Shown here one piece after another: positions 1 to 7,842 of a stretch of 48,760 bases of DNA; the stretch's first letter is position 1, and every line of letters starts with the position of its first letter. Made by a program: the position numbers and the translations under genes. The stretch comes from a virus: positions 1-48,760 of the IMG/VR virus record IMGVR_UViG_3300020407_000075; one strand, written 5' to 3'. The notes under the pieces are model-generated. The model searched no databases. It had not been told where the DNA came from and was given only the letters and a program-made list of their open reading frames with translations.

Positions 1-1
1 T

Positions 2-793
2 AACATTATTGTTGGTAAAAGACTTGATGCAGATTTAGACAATATTATATTTGCCTCTAATCCAGGTCGTGTTCCAGATGCAATGGCACTGGCTCTACTA
101 TTATGTGGGAAACTAGACTCTATTGATGCATACACAACTTGTTTCAAATCAAAAGTTACTTTCGTTCCAGGTTTTAAAAAGGGCGGCGACAGACGTTTAG
201 CATTTAAACGTGGTGAACTAACTGTTGACAGAGAAAACCCAGCGGCATATAAGAAACATATCGCTCCTAATGAAGAAGCAGAAGTTTGGTTCCATCATGG
301 AATTCTACAAGCAGATGGTTCTCACGCAGATGATGTCAACTACCCAGGTCTACAGATGGAAATCTTGTATGAACAAAAATGGGGTGAAGCACCATCAGGT
401 CCAATGTACGATGCGTATGTACTTGTTAAGTCATTCCGTGATGCTATGCAAAAAGCATTTTGGGTAAACGCTGGCAATCCTAATGCAGAGTTACTACAAA
501 AAGCATTGTTAGAAATGTCTAAAGACCCACAAGCAATTGCGGCTATTCAAAAGAAAGTTGGTAAGTACGAATGGGTTATTGGTGAAGAAGGTAATGCTCG
601 TAGAGATACATTAATGTCATTTGTTACAGAAGATGCATTACGTGACTTAGTTGAGTTCTCAAATGAAGCATTAAACATACAAGCAATCTATAAAGAAAGC
701 ATTCTAAATCCAGATGCAATAGACGTTGTTGAAGAAACTGAACAATCTAAAAGCATTACAGGTTGGCTTAAAGACTTTTTTAACTGGCAATAA
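2..793 (+). CDS. TctC-like periplasmic solute-binding protein, 5' truncated by window edge
   Basis: The frame is open from base 2, so the start lies upstream of the window and about 263 C-terminal residues are visible. The pattern VTFVPGFKKGGDRRLAFKRG followed by a late KALLEMSKDP segment resembles the Bug/TctC family, which binds carboxylates in the periplasm for tripartite tricarboxylate transporters. This is a family-level resemblance judged by eye; the N-terminal half and any signal peptide are outside the window. No transporter membrane subunit is visible here. If correct, it would be an auxiliary metabolic gene in the manner of phage pstS. The alternative is an unrelated phage protein of similar architecture. 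Confidence 0.45.
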   Translation, partial: NIIVGKRLDADLDNIIFASNPGRVPDAMALALLLCGKLDSIDAYTTCFKSKVTFVPGFKKGGDRRLAFKRGELTVDRENPAAYKKHIAPNEEAEVWFHHGILQADGSHADDVNYPGLQMEILYEQKWGEAPSGPMYDAYVLVKSFRDAMQKAFWVNAGNPNAELLQKALLEMSKDPQAIAAIQKKVGKYEWVIGEEGNARRDTLMSFVTEDALRDLVEFSNEALNIQAIYKESILNPDAIDVVEETEQSKSITGWLKDFFNWQ

Positions 794-797
794 GAAC

Positions 798-1868
798 GTG
801 AACGTAAGTGAAAAATGGTGCGATGCAGGCACTACCCACGTTTTCCTTCAACAAGACAATACTATTGCGCCATGTTGTGCTCTTAAAATGAGTGACAAAT
901 ACCCCTTCTATCAACATCAACTACCCGAGTCTACAAATCTTTTAAAAGCCATGAAATCATTTGAGTGGCGAGATAAACTTATACCATTAATAAATGGACC
1001 ATTACCAGACGGACAATGTGAACAATGTATAGCACAAGAAGCCGAAACAGGTACTAGTGTACGTAGTAATATTATGAACCAGTACCCAAGTGGGTTCTTT
1101 TTACACGTTGATTTTAGTAATAAGTGTAACTTAAAATGTGTTATGTGTAGTAGTTATAGAAGCACTGGTTGGATTAAAGACGAAATAGCCCTAGGCGAAT
1201 ATGCAGAGTGGAATAAACGAAGTGAATATAAAAAGTTAAATGATAATTGGTGGACTGACACACCAATAGATTGGTGGCGTAATATTGGACGCATAGAAGT
1301 AAGCGGTGGTGAGCCATTCTATGAACCACAGTTTTTTGAATTTTTAGACTTTTTACTTCGTATTGGAAAATCAGATGTAGGTTTAACTATTATTACTAAT
1401 GTCACACTGTATACAGATGAAATAGGTAAGAAATTATCTAGATTTAAATCAGTAAAACTATTATGCAGTATAGACGGTTGGCAAGATGACATATACACAT
1501 ATGCTCGTGGTGGAAGTAACCACTCATTGTCTGATGTTAAAAATAATATTAAAAAAATATCAAGAAATTTTAATGTAATGATAGTTGATACATTACATTG
1601 TATAACATATGATCAACCAAAAATAGCAAAAAAATGGATAGCTGACAACAACTTGGAAATTAAGCACACAACAAACTACGTGTTTACTCCAGATTATTTA
1701 AATGCTAGAACTGTATTGCCTATAGAGTTCATGCCTAACTATCAAAAAGACCCAGTAGCACAAGACAGATTTATAATATGGATCAATAAACTTGACAAAA
1801 TACGAGGTACAAACATTTTAAATGTACGTCCAGAATTCACTAAATGGTTTGATAACCATAATCGTTAA
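798..1868 (+). CDS. Radical SAM protein with N-terminal auxiliary Fe-S motif (twitch/SPASM-like)
   Basis: The radical SAM core is marked by CNLKCVMC (CX3CX2C), which ligates the [4Fe-4S] cluster that cleaves SAM, and by the SGGEPF motif that contacts the SAM amino group. Before the core lie a Cys near residue 8, an APCC pair near 26 and a GQCEQC pair near 75, the layout of an N-terminal auxiliary cluster shared with the genes at 9240, 43745, 45147 and 46966. I chose the GTG at 798, just after the preceding stop; the longer in-frame TTG at 726 would overlap the upstream gene by 68 bp and add a segment unlike its homologues here. The product is about 356 aa. The substrate is unknown. Confidence 0.85.
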   Translation: MNVSEKWCDAGTTHVFLQQDNTIAPCCALKMSDKYPFYQHQLPESTNLLKAMKSFEWRDKLIPLINGPLPDGQCEQCIAQEAETGTSVRSNIMNQYPSGFFLHVDFSNKCNLKCVMCSSYRSTGWIKDEIALGEYAEWNKRSEYKKLNDNWWTDTPIDWWRNIGRIEVSGGEPFYEPQFFEFLDFLLRIGKSDVGLTIITNVTLYTDEIGKKLSRFKSVKLLCSIDGWQDDIYTYARGGSNHSLSDVKNNIKKISRNFNVMIVDTLHCITYDQPKIAKKWIADNNLEIKHTTNYVFTPDYLNARTVLPIEFMPNYQKDPVAQDRFIIWINKLDKIRGTNILNVRPEFTKWFDNHNR

Positions 1869-1897
1869 AACATATGTTATTATTTTCGCACATACTC

Positions 1898-1905
1898 CAT
1901 AAATA
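1898..1905 (+). promoter_or_regulatory. T4-like late promoter motif CATAAATA
   Basis: CATAAATA lies 29 bp upstream of the gene at 1935, which is also preceded by AAGGAG. It fits the TATAAATA-type -10 element used by the T4 late sigma factor gp55. The following bases TAGTAGTTAATTA recur after the motifs at 41003 and 41029. Confidence 0.55.
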
Positions 1906-1934
1906 GTAGTAGTTAATTAAGGAGAAGCATACTA

Positions 1935-2483
1935 ATGAAAGTATTAATACAAACATTTATCTTGGCAATCTTTGTTTTAATGGGCACAGCCGTACATGCT
2001 GATCCTATAGTAACCCAAAGTACAGCAAACAGTACAGTTACAACAACAGGTACCACAACAACAACAGTAAGAAGCTCACCTCCTAGTGCAATATCGCCTA
2101 GTATTAACAGTAATAACAGCGATTTATGTACTGTAGGTATCTCAGGTGCAGTTCAAACTCAAATACTAGGTATTAGTGGCGGATCAACAGTACGTGACAT
2201 GAATTGTGAAAGGCTCAAGTTAGCCAAAACAATCTATGACATGGGAATGAAGGTGGCCGCAGTTAGTATAATGTGTCAAGACGCAAGAGTATTTAAAGCC
2301 ATGGAAATGGCAGGCACTCCTTGTCCGTACTTAGGTAAAATTGGTAATGAAGCCCAACAAGCATGGGATTCAAATCCTGAATTAAAACCTGAAAACACAG
2401 AACAGGAGACTAAGAAGAATGACAAACTTGAAGGTGCTATGCAAGGCATTGGTCTTATTGGTTTGCTTGTTTTGCTACTCTAG
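1935..2483 (+). CDS. Exported hypothetical protein with C-terminal hydrophobic tail
   Basis: The 182-residue product starts with a Sec signal peptide (hydrophobic core LIQTFILAIFVLMGTAVHA, likely cleavage after HAD). A Ser/Thr-rich linker follows (residues about 25-55), then a domain with four Cys, and a hydrophobic end (GIGLIGLLVLLL) that could anchor it in a membrane. AAGGAG precedes the ATG at good spacing and a late-type promoter motif lies just upstream. The last 65 bp overlap the next gene in another frame, and both readings are hydrophobic. No family function is recognised; late expression with exported repeat proteins suggests a role at the cell envelope or virion surface. Confidence 0.7.
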   Translation: MKVLIQTFILAIFVLMGTAVHADPIVTQSTANSTVTTTGTTTTTVRSSPPSAISPSINSNNSDLCTVGISGAVQTQILGISGGSTVRDMNCERLKLAKTIYDMGMKVAAVSIMCQDARVFKAMEMAGTPCPYLGKIGNEAQQAWDSNPELKPENTEQETKKNDKLEGAMQGIGLIGLLVLLL

Positions 2484-4512
2484 TTTAGCAGAGACAACAA
2501 CTACAGCCCAAGAATTAGACTTATCAGATGGTACGATTACTAATCCTACCGGTGGATGTCCTAGTGGCACAACAGCCGCACACGTTAATACTTCCAATTG
2601 GGGAACTGAAACAGTTCGTTACGGAGAATGTGTTAACACATTTGCTATCAGTCTGGCAATCAATAATGCTCTAAGTGCCTCAGGTATAAGTGTAGACAAG
2701 GTTCATTACAAATGGCGTTACCTTATGTGTTTTAATACACCAGGAACCTTTTGTAGTACTAGTATTGCTAACAGAGTTAATACTTCTACAGGTGAAGTCA
2801 CTGACGATACATATTGGGACGAATTAACAGTTGTTATTGAAATAACAGATGCCAATGGTACAGTTGTATCTACAAAGACATGGAATATGGACACGTGGTA
2901 TGATTGGAATCAACCAAACAGTTATAGCACAAACGAAGTAACAGTAGGTAGTATTCGTTGGCAAATACACGAAGACAATATAGAATTATACAATCATATA
3001 ACAACTACAGGAACAATATACACACCCAATCAATTAGGTGATGTTCGTTTTAGAGTAACAGCACATGATGGCGGCGAATGGAATGGATATTACGGACCTG
3101 TATTTAATAAGTTACAAACATGGTTTACATATAGAACTAATCCATGTACTAGTTCTGCTTTATATGATCCAAGTTGTCCAGGTTATGCTGCCGCCTACGC
3201 AACATATGTATATGATACTGCCTGTACCGCAAGTGCATTATACGACAGTGGTTGTCCAGGTTATGCCGCGGCTTACTACACACAACAATGTACAGCCAAT
3301 CCATTATATGATGCAGGTTGTAGTGGTTACGCAAGTGCTTACTATAATCAACAATGTAGTGCTAGTGCATTATATGATTCGGGATGTAATGGATATGCAG
3401 CAGCCTACTTCTCTCAACAGTGTGGAATAAGTGCATTATATGATGAAGATTGTACAGGATATGCAGCCGCTTACTTAACACAACAATGTGACATAAGTGC
3501 ATTATATTCTAGTTCATGTACAGGATATGCCGCAGCCTATTATACCCAACAATGTGGCATAAGTGCATTATATGATTCGGGGTGTGATGGATTTTTTACG
3601 GCTAGTTGTGATGCTGACCCATTATATGATTTTTTATGTACAGGATATAATGTAGCATACTTTAATCAGCAATGTACATACAATCCACAATATGATGAAC
3701 TGTGTACAGGTTATATACCACCTGTTGTAACAACAGATGTAGATGACATTATTGACGATGGTACAGGTACAGGTGATGTAATAGTTGACAGTGTAATTGA
3801 ACAACCCCTACCACCTATAGTTACAATGCCTGAACCACCAATTCCACCTACACCAGATGTTCCTGTGGTTCCTGAAGTAGAAACTGATACAACAGTTGTT
3901 GAACCACCCACAGTAATAGAGGAAATTGAACAAGAAATAGAAGCAGAAATAGAACAAGAATTAATTGCAGAGGAAATTGAACAAGAACCGGAGGCCGACA
4001 CAGAGGAAGTAGTAGAGGAAGAAGTAGTAGAGGAAGAAGTAGTAGAGGAAGAAGCAACTGAAGAAGTAGTTGAAGAAGAGGACGAAACAGTAGAAGAAGA
4101 AGTAGTTGAAGAAGAGGCTAATGAGTCGGAAGAATCAGCAGAGGACGAAACTACTGAACCAGTTGTAAAGAAGACTAAAAAACTAACAAAAGCAGAGAAA
4201 CAAAAGGCTAAAGAAAAGAAAATGCGAGAAATAATTACAGAAAAGTTAAAAGAGTTAGCAATTGCAGTAGGAGAAGCACAGTCATTAGAAGACCAACAAG
4301 CCCTACAGCAATTGATAGCGGCGTTGATTAATTATGTGCCAGGGTTTGATGCATATGGAAAACTATTAATACCCGGCGTAGACTTTTATCAACCAGAAGA
4401 TATTTACAAAGATAAAATAATACCAGAGAACAATCGAGGATTGAGAAATGGTCTTGCAAGTGAATTACTTCACAAGAAGATGGTTGACATGCAATATGAA
4501 GGAATGGAGTAA
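2419..4512 (+). CDS. Exported Cys-rich tandem-repeat protein with acidic tail
   Basis: The product is 697 residues. A signal peptide (KALVLLVCLFCYSSLA) is followed by a domain of about 200 residues. Then come nine imperfect units of about 22 residues, pattern CxxxxLYDxxCxGYAAAYxxQQ (residues about 243-433). After these come a Pro/Val linker, a very acidic Glu/Val stretch (about 500-575) and a Lys-rich, helical C-terminus. Two Cys per unit suggest disulfide-stabilised repeats in an oxidising compartment. The ATG at 2419 lies inside the upstream gene, overlapping it by 65 bp; it is chosen because it gives an intact signal peptide. The function is unknown; a surface or fibre-like role is inference. 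Confidence 0.75.
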   Translation: MTNLKVLCKALVLLVCLFCYSSLAETTTTAQELDLSDGTITNPTGGCPSGTTAAHVNTSNWGTETVRYGECVNTFAISLAINNALSASGISVDKVHYKWRYLMCFNTPGTFCSTSIANRVNTSTGEVTDDTYWDELTVVIEITDANGTVVSTKTWNMDTWYDWNQPNSYSTNEVTVGSIRWQIHEDNIELYNHITTTGTIYTPNQLGDVRFRVTAHDGGEWNGYYGPVFNKLQTWFTYRTNPCTSSALYDPSCPGYAAAYATYVYDTACTASALYDSGCPGYAAAYYTQQCTANPLYDAGCSGYASAYYNQQCSASALYDSGCNGYAAAYFSQQCGISALYDEDCTGYAAAYLTQQCDISALYSSSCTGYAAAYYTQQCGISALYDSGCDGFFTASCDADPLYDFLCTGYNVAYFNQQCTYNPQYDELCTGYIPPVVTTDVDDIIDDGTGTGDVIVDSVIEQPLPPIVTMPEPPIPPTPDVPVVPEVETDTTVVEPPTVIEEIEQEIEAEIEQELIAEEIEQEPEADTEEVVEEEVVEEEVVEEEATEEVVEEEDETVEEEVVEEEANESEESAEDETTEPVVKKTKKLTKAEKQKAKEKKMREIITEKLKELAIAVGEAQSLEDQQALQQLIAALINYVPGFDAYGKLLIPGVDFYQPEDIYKDKIIPENNRGLRNGLASELLHKKMVDMQYEGME
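3145..3714 (+). repeat. Nine ~66-bp repeats encoding CxxxxLYDxxCxGYAAAYxxQQ units
   Basis: Nine units run in frame within the exported repeat protein, most 22 codons long. The first is longer and the seventh is short. Conserved positions are two Cys, Leu-Tyr-Asp and Gly-Tyr. The units vary at synonymous sites, so this is an old expansion. Confidence 0.85.
4006..4050 (+). repeat. Three perfect 15-bp tandem repeats in the acidic tail
   Basis: GAAGTAGTAGAGGAA is repeated exactly three times, encoding EVVEE units, and degenerate copies follow. Perfect identity implies recent slippage, unlike the diverged Cys repeats upstream. Confidence 0.85.
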
Positions 4513-4517
4513 ACACA

Positions 4518-5027
4518 ATGAGTGATAAAACAACACTAGAAGTAGGTGGTCTAAAGTTTACAGGTGGAAGGCTATTTTTAGTTCTAACAGTATTAAGTGC
4601 ATTAGGTGGAGCAGCATGGGGAGGCTTTGAATTTTATAATGACTATAGAATGATGAAGGCTAAAATAGAAAGATATGTTGCACCTGACCTAAGTGGAATT
4701 AGATCAGAGTTAGCAATAGTAAACACTAAACTAGACGAGGCACTAGACTATTCAAAGGATATTAAAAACGGATTACGTGATGATATTGTTAGATTAGAAA
4801 GAATAGTTGACCAAGTTGAAGATGATGTTAATGACACTGAAGAAGATGTACGTGAACTATTAACATTAGCTGATCAACGTTTTGAAAACAAACGCGACCA
4901 GTTATTAACAGATTACGAACAAAAAGCAGATAGTCTTAGAACTAGTACTGACCTTAAACTTAAAGAGCTTGAAGAAAGACTTAATAAAAGACTACAAAGA
5001 GCATTAGATAACCCACTAGCACAATAA
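4518..5027 (+). CDS. Membrane-anchored coiled-coil protein
   Basis: The 169-residue product has a short polar N-terminus, one transmembrane segment (residues about 18-38, LFLVLTVLSALGGAAWGGF), then a long charged helix with heptad-like spacing to the C-terminus. GGAG lies 9 bp before the ATG. It is the last gene before a strong terminator, so it closes the late-type block that begins at 1935. The topology suggests a single-pass protein with a long coiled coil, but no lysis or structural family is recognised. Confidence 0.65.
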   Translation: MSDKTTLEVGGLKFTGGRLFLVLTVLSALGGAAWGGFEFYNDYRMMKAKIERYVAPDLSGIRSELAIVNTKLDEALDYSKDIKNGLRDDIVRLERIVDQVEDDVNDTEEDVRELLTLADQRFENKRDQLLTDYEQKADSLRTSTDLKLKELEERLNKRLQRALDNPLAQ

Positions 5028-5033
5028 CTAATC

Positions 5034-5065
5034 AATACAGCACCCTCAATGAGGGTGTTTGTATT
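5034..5065 (+). terminator. Rho-independent-type terminator
   Basis: The hairpin CACCCTC-AAT-GAGGGTG has a perfect 7-bp stem. An outer pairing of AATAC with GTATT flanks it, and TTT follows the inner stem. It lies 14 bp after the stop at 5027. Confidence 0.8.
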
Positions 5066-5068
5066 ATC

Positions 5069-5076
5069 GATAAATA
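5069..5076 (+). promoter_or_regulatory. Late-promoter-like motif GATAAATA
   Basis: GATAAATA sits directly after the terminator and upstream of the sigma70-type promoter at 5108, so the operon starting at 5160 may be read at both early and late times. Confidence 0.35.
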
Positions 5077-5107
5077 CAGTTATAATAAACAAAAACCACA
5101 CAATTAC

Positions 5108-5136
5108 TTGACATTTTAGTATATTTAATGTATTAT
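5108..5136 (+). promoter_or_regulatory. Sigma70-type promoter TTGACA-N17-TATTAT
   Basis: There is a perfect -35, a 17-bp spacer and TATTAT, 24 bp before the ATG at 5160. It follows a terminator, so it should start a new operon. Confidence 0.75.
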
Positions 5137-5159
5137 ATAAGGTATAAAAGGAATAATTT

Positions 5160-5864
5160 ATGTTAGATGTTTTTATGCTAACGTTCGGCGAACCAGAGGC
5201 AGATGATAATTTTAAAATACTACAAGAAAAAGCACCGCATGCTAAACGCATAGATGGTGTAGAAGGCTTGCTTGATGCACACAAGGCTTGTGCAGAAGAA
5301 TCACGCACGAGTTATTTTTATGTATGTGATGCTGATGCAGTTATACAAGAAAACTTTGCATTTAAGTTTACACCAAGCGACAGAAGATTAGCTTATCCTG
5401 GTGTTCCAGAAACAGAATGTGTGTTTACATATCGTAGCCACAATCCTATTAATGATTTAGTATATGGCAATGGTGCATTAAAGTTATTCCCAAAGAAAAA
5501 ATTACTAGCCGTAAAAGAATTTAAAGTAGATATGACTACAAGCATTGGTGCAATTTTTAAACCAAAGTTTGAGATTTCAAACATAACACAATTTAATACA
5601 GACCCATTTAACACATGGCGAAGTGCATTTAGAGAATGTACTAAACTTTCAAGCAATATTATTGATAATAACAAACAAGTAGATGATGCATACAGATTAA
5701 AAGTATGGTGTGAACGTGGCGAAGACAGACGTTATGGAGATTACGCAATACTAGGTGCTAATCAAGGCAGAGACTTTGGAGAGCATTATAAACAAAATAC
5801 TAAAGCATTAAGTAAGATAAATGACTGGGCTTGGCTAAAGGAAAAATTTAATGAAGCACTCTGA
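5160..5864 (+). CDS. GT-A-like glycosyltransferase-type protein (putative)
   Basis: The 234-residue product has YVCDADAVI near residue 58, a DxD-like motif after a beta-strand, as in metal-dependent GT-A glycosyltransferases. The rest has no motif I can name. AAGGAAT precedes the ATG, and the gene is first after its own promoter. Its last 14 bp overlap the methyltransferase-like gene, implying coupled translation. The assignment rests on one motif and fold-like spacing, so it is tentative. Confidence 0.45.
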   Translation: MLDVFMLTFGEPEADDNFKILQEKAPHAKRIDGVEGLLDAHKACAEESRTSYFYVCDADAVIQENFAFKFTPSDRRLAYPGVPETECVFTYRSHNPINDLVYGNGALKLFPKKKLLAVKEFKVDMTTSIGAIFKPKFEISNITQFNTDPFNTWRSAFRECTKLSSNIIDNNKQVDDAYRLKVWCERGEDRRYGDYAILGANQGRDFGEHYKQNTKALSKINDWAWLKEKFNEAL

Positions 5865-6786
5865 ATTTACAGGAAAGTTTCACTGGCTAAATGGGCTAAG
5901 TGAATACTTTAGAGCAACTGGACAAGAAAAAAAGTATGAGCCAATATTCAAAGCATTGTATCATCAAAACTATTATCGTAAACGTGATATAATAATGAAT
6001 ATGATAGAAGGCAATTACGAAGGAATTGAAAAAGTTCCATATGAGTTGCGTAGAGCATGGGTAAATATGCTTTTAAATGAACACATGGATGATGTAGAAG
6101 TAAAAACAGAACTTATTACTAGTTTAATTGCAACAGTGGCTGATGATGATTTTGTTAATAGAATTTGTAGATTTATTGATTATTTTGTAGTTGACCATAA
6201 AACAACTTTAATGCTTCCTGATTTAGGTGACTTCCTATCACGTGGGCAAGTAAAAAGTAAGATTTGGTTAGCGACAGAACTTGCAAAATGTGTTGAAGGC
6301 AATTTAGGTAATGTAGTATTTTATGGCGGATGGTATAACTTTGTAGCATACTTTTTATTCTCACAGTTTGAATTGAATAAAATTTATACTATTGATAACG
6401 ACATAAATGTAATTGCTCCTACTGAATGTTTATACGAAAAAGAAATTAGCGAAAATAAATTCTTTCCAGTTACATATGATGTTAACAAAATTAAATGGAA
6501 TGGAAAGAATATGGTGTATGAAGATCGTAATGCTGAACGTGAAGAACAAATTAATATGGTTGTGAATACAAGTTGTGAACACATGAACGATGCTTGGTAT
6601 GAAAATTTACCAGAAGGAACATTTGTAGTATTACACACAAATGATTATTTTGATAATCCACAACATAGTAATTGTTGTAAAGACTTAAACGAAGTTAAAT
6701 CTAAATATCCAATGCAAAGTATAATGTACGAAGGTGAATTAGATACTAATTTATATAATAGATTTATGTTAATAGGTGTTAAGTAA
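5851..6786 (+). CDS. Class I methyltransferase-like protein (putative)
   Basis: The 311-residue product has a helical N-terminal half and a Rossmann-like C-terminal half. The segment VVFYGGWYNF, then IYTIDND about 25 residues on, is in the position of SAM-binding motifs I and II, with an acidic residue after the second strand. VVNTSCEHM and GTFVVLHTNDYF match the later strands of this fold. The classic GxGxG is not present, so SAM binding is inferred. It overlaps the preceding gene by 14 bp and shares a base with the next start, in a tight operon. Confidence 0.5.
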   Translation: MKHSEFTGKFHWLNGLSEYFRATGQEKKYEPIFKALYHQNYYRKRDIIMNMIEGNYEGIEKVPYELRRAWVNMLLNEHMDDVEVKTELITSLIATVADDDFVNRICRFIDYFVVDHKTTLMLPDLGDFLSRGQVKSKIWLATELAKCVEGNLGNVVFYGGWYNFVAYFLFSQFELNKIYTIDNDINVIAPTECLYEKEISENKFFPVTYDVNKIKWNGKNMVYEDRNAEREEQINMVVNTSCEHMNDAWYENLPEGTFVVLHTNDYFDNPQHSNCCKDLNEVKSKYPMQSIMYEGELDTNLYNRFMLIGVK

Positions 6787-7037
6787 TGCTAATAAATGAT
6801 TTTGTTTATATAGATTTTGTTATTGACGATTATACTGAACACTCAGACATTGATGCATGTTGTAAAATATCAGCAGAACTGGGTAGCCAAGGGTTATTGT
6901 ATGGAATAGACTTTTGGTTCCACGAAGCATATGAAGAGTCAACTGGAACACAAGTTCTTAAGTTTGGATTTTCTGATAAGCACGAAGCGATGATAATTAA
7001 ACTAGCAGGTATAGAGGTATTGGGAACAAGGCATTAA
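6786..7037 (+). CDS. Small protein, paralogue of the next gene
   Basis: The product is 83 residues. It shares with the next gene the order F-V-DxY-T-xxSDI, then FWxxEaxxE..GxQVlxFxFxDkxeAMxxKLxGI. The start overlaps the previous stop (TAATG). The C-terminal (D/E)xxAMxxKL signature also appears near the ends of the products at 33441 and 40272. Function unknown. Confidence 0.65.
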   Translation: MLINDFVYIDFVIDDYTEHSDIDACCKISAELGSQGLLYGIDFWFHEAYEESTGTQVLKFGFSDKHEAMIIKLAGIEVLGTRH

Positions 7038-7038
7038 C

Positions 7039-7275
7039 ATGGCTGTCTTAAGATTCTATGTAGACGAGTATACAACTTCTTCAGACATATTTGCTACATT
7101 TGAATCTATAGCAAACGTTTCATCAAAATTAACAAACGAAGGATTTAGTTACCCAAATGAATTTTGGTTAGCAGAAGTATTTTATAAAGAAGACGGAAGA
7201 CAAGTAATAGTATTTGAATTTAAAGATGATAGGAAAGCTATGCTAGTAAAGTTAAAAGGAATTGATAATGGATAG
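7039..7275 (+). CDS. Small protein, paralogue of the previous gene
   Basis: The product is 78 residues and aligns by eye along its length with the product of the gene at 6786, ending FEFKDDRKAMLVKLKGI. The two are adjacent in the same frame register and separated by one base, so they most likely arose by tandem duplication and then diverged. Function unknown. Confidence 0.65.
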   Translation: MAVLRFYVDEYTTSSDIFATFESIANVSSKLTNEGFSYPNEFWLAEVFYKEDGRQVIVFEFKDDRKAMLVKLKGIDNG

Positions 7276-7513
7276 AGAATTGTGGGATGTGATATTAGAT
7301 GGATTCTCTTTAAGAGAATTACAAAAAGAGTCAGCACGTGCTATTAGTACCATGCCAGCAGATAATGATAGTATTTATAAGTTTAATAAAGAAGCACATC
7401 ATAATAGTCAAAAGTGGTACAGAGCTGTTATTATATATTACTGTGAAGAACACGGTGGATTTCCTAGCGAAGTAGGGCCAGGTAAAGATATAAAATTTGT
7501 AATAGAGGATTAA
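7268..7513 (+). CDS. Hypothetical protein
   Basis: The product is 81 residues, acidic and helical. The ATG at 7268 is chosen over a TTG at 7262; it overlaps the previous gene's end by 8 bp. The segment YRAVIIYYCEEHGGFPSEVG is the only hydrophobic stretch and is too polar for a membrane. No family recognised. Confidence 0.55.
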   Translation: MDRELWDVILDGFSLRELQKESARAISTMPADNDSIYKFNKEAHHNSQKWYRAVIIYYCEEHGGFPSEVGPGKDIKFVIED

Positions 7514-7515
7514 GT

Positions 7516-7842
7516 ATGCATTTAAAAATAGACGACATTGGTGGTGTAGTTGTTAAAGATAATGAAACATATAAACTTAAAGACAACACACTATTAAATA
7601 ATCTTGTTGTTAGTTCAACAGATCTTAAACCATATCAAAGCACCAACGGGCATACACATCCTGGTCAAGAAGAAGTATACTATTTTGTTAAAGGAGCAGG
7701 AACAATGTATTTAAATGATGTTCCAAGATTTGTAGAAGCAGGCGATGTAGTTTTAATAGAAGACGGTGTGCATCATAGAGTTGATTGTGGTCCTGAAGGA
7801 CTATATTTTGTTTGTGTCTTTGATGGTAAGAGAAATCATTAG
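7516..7842 (+). CDS. Cupin-domain protein
   Basis: The 108-residue product is a single small cupin barrel. Motif 1 is GHTHPGQEEVYYFVKGAG (G-x-H-x-H plus Glu) and motif 2 is GDVVLIEDGVHHRV, so the usual metal ligands (two His and a Glu in motif 1, a His in motif 2) are present. The family includes sugar-modifying enzymes and metal-dependent oxygenases; the substrate cannot be told. Its stop overlaps the GTG start of the radical SAM gene (TAGTG), which suggests the two act together. Confidence 0.75.
   Translation: MHLKIDDIGGVVVKDNETYKLKDNTLLNNLVVSSTDLKPYQSTNGHTHPGQEEVYYFVKGAGTMYLNDVPRFVEAGDVVLIEDGVHHRVDCGPEGLYFVCVFDGKRNH

Noticed and set aside
225-253. TTGACA-N17-TATAAG inside the first gene
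   Set aside because: The -10 is weaker and the site lies mid-gene with no start codon nearby that needs it; likely chance in AT-rich coding sequence.
726-797. N-terminal extension of the first radical SAM gene from TTG
   Set aside because: It overlaps the preceding gene by 68 bp and adds a segment not shared by the paralogues; GTG 798 is a better start.
3711-4057. Minus-strand open frames opposite the acidic tail
   Set aside because: They arise from the low-complexity Glu/Val repeat and have Ser/Leu-only composition, no ribosome site and no family resemblance.
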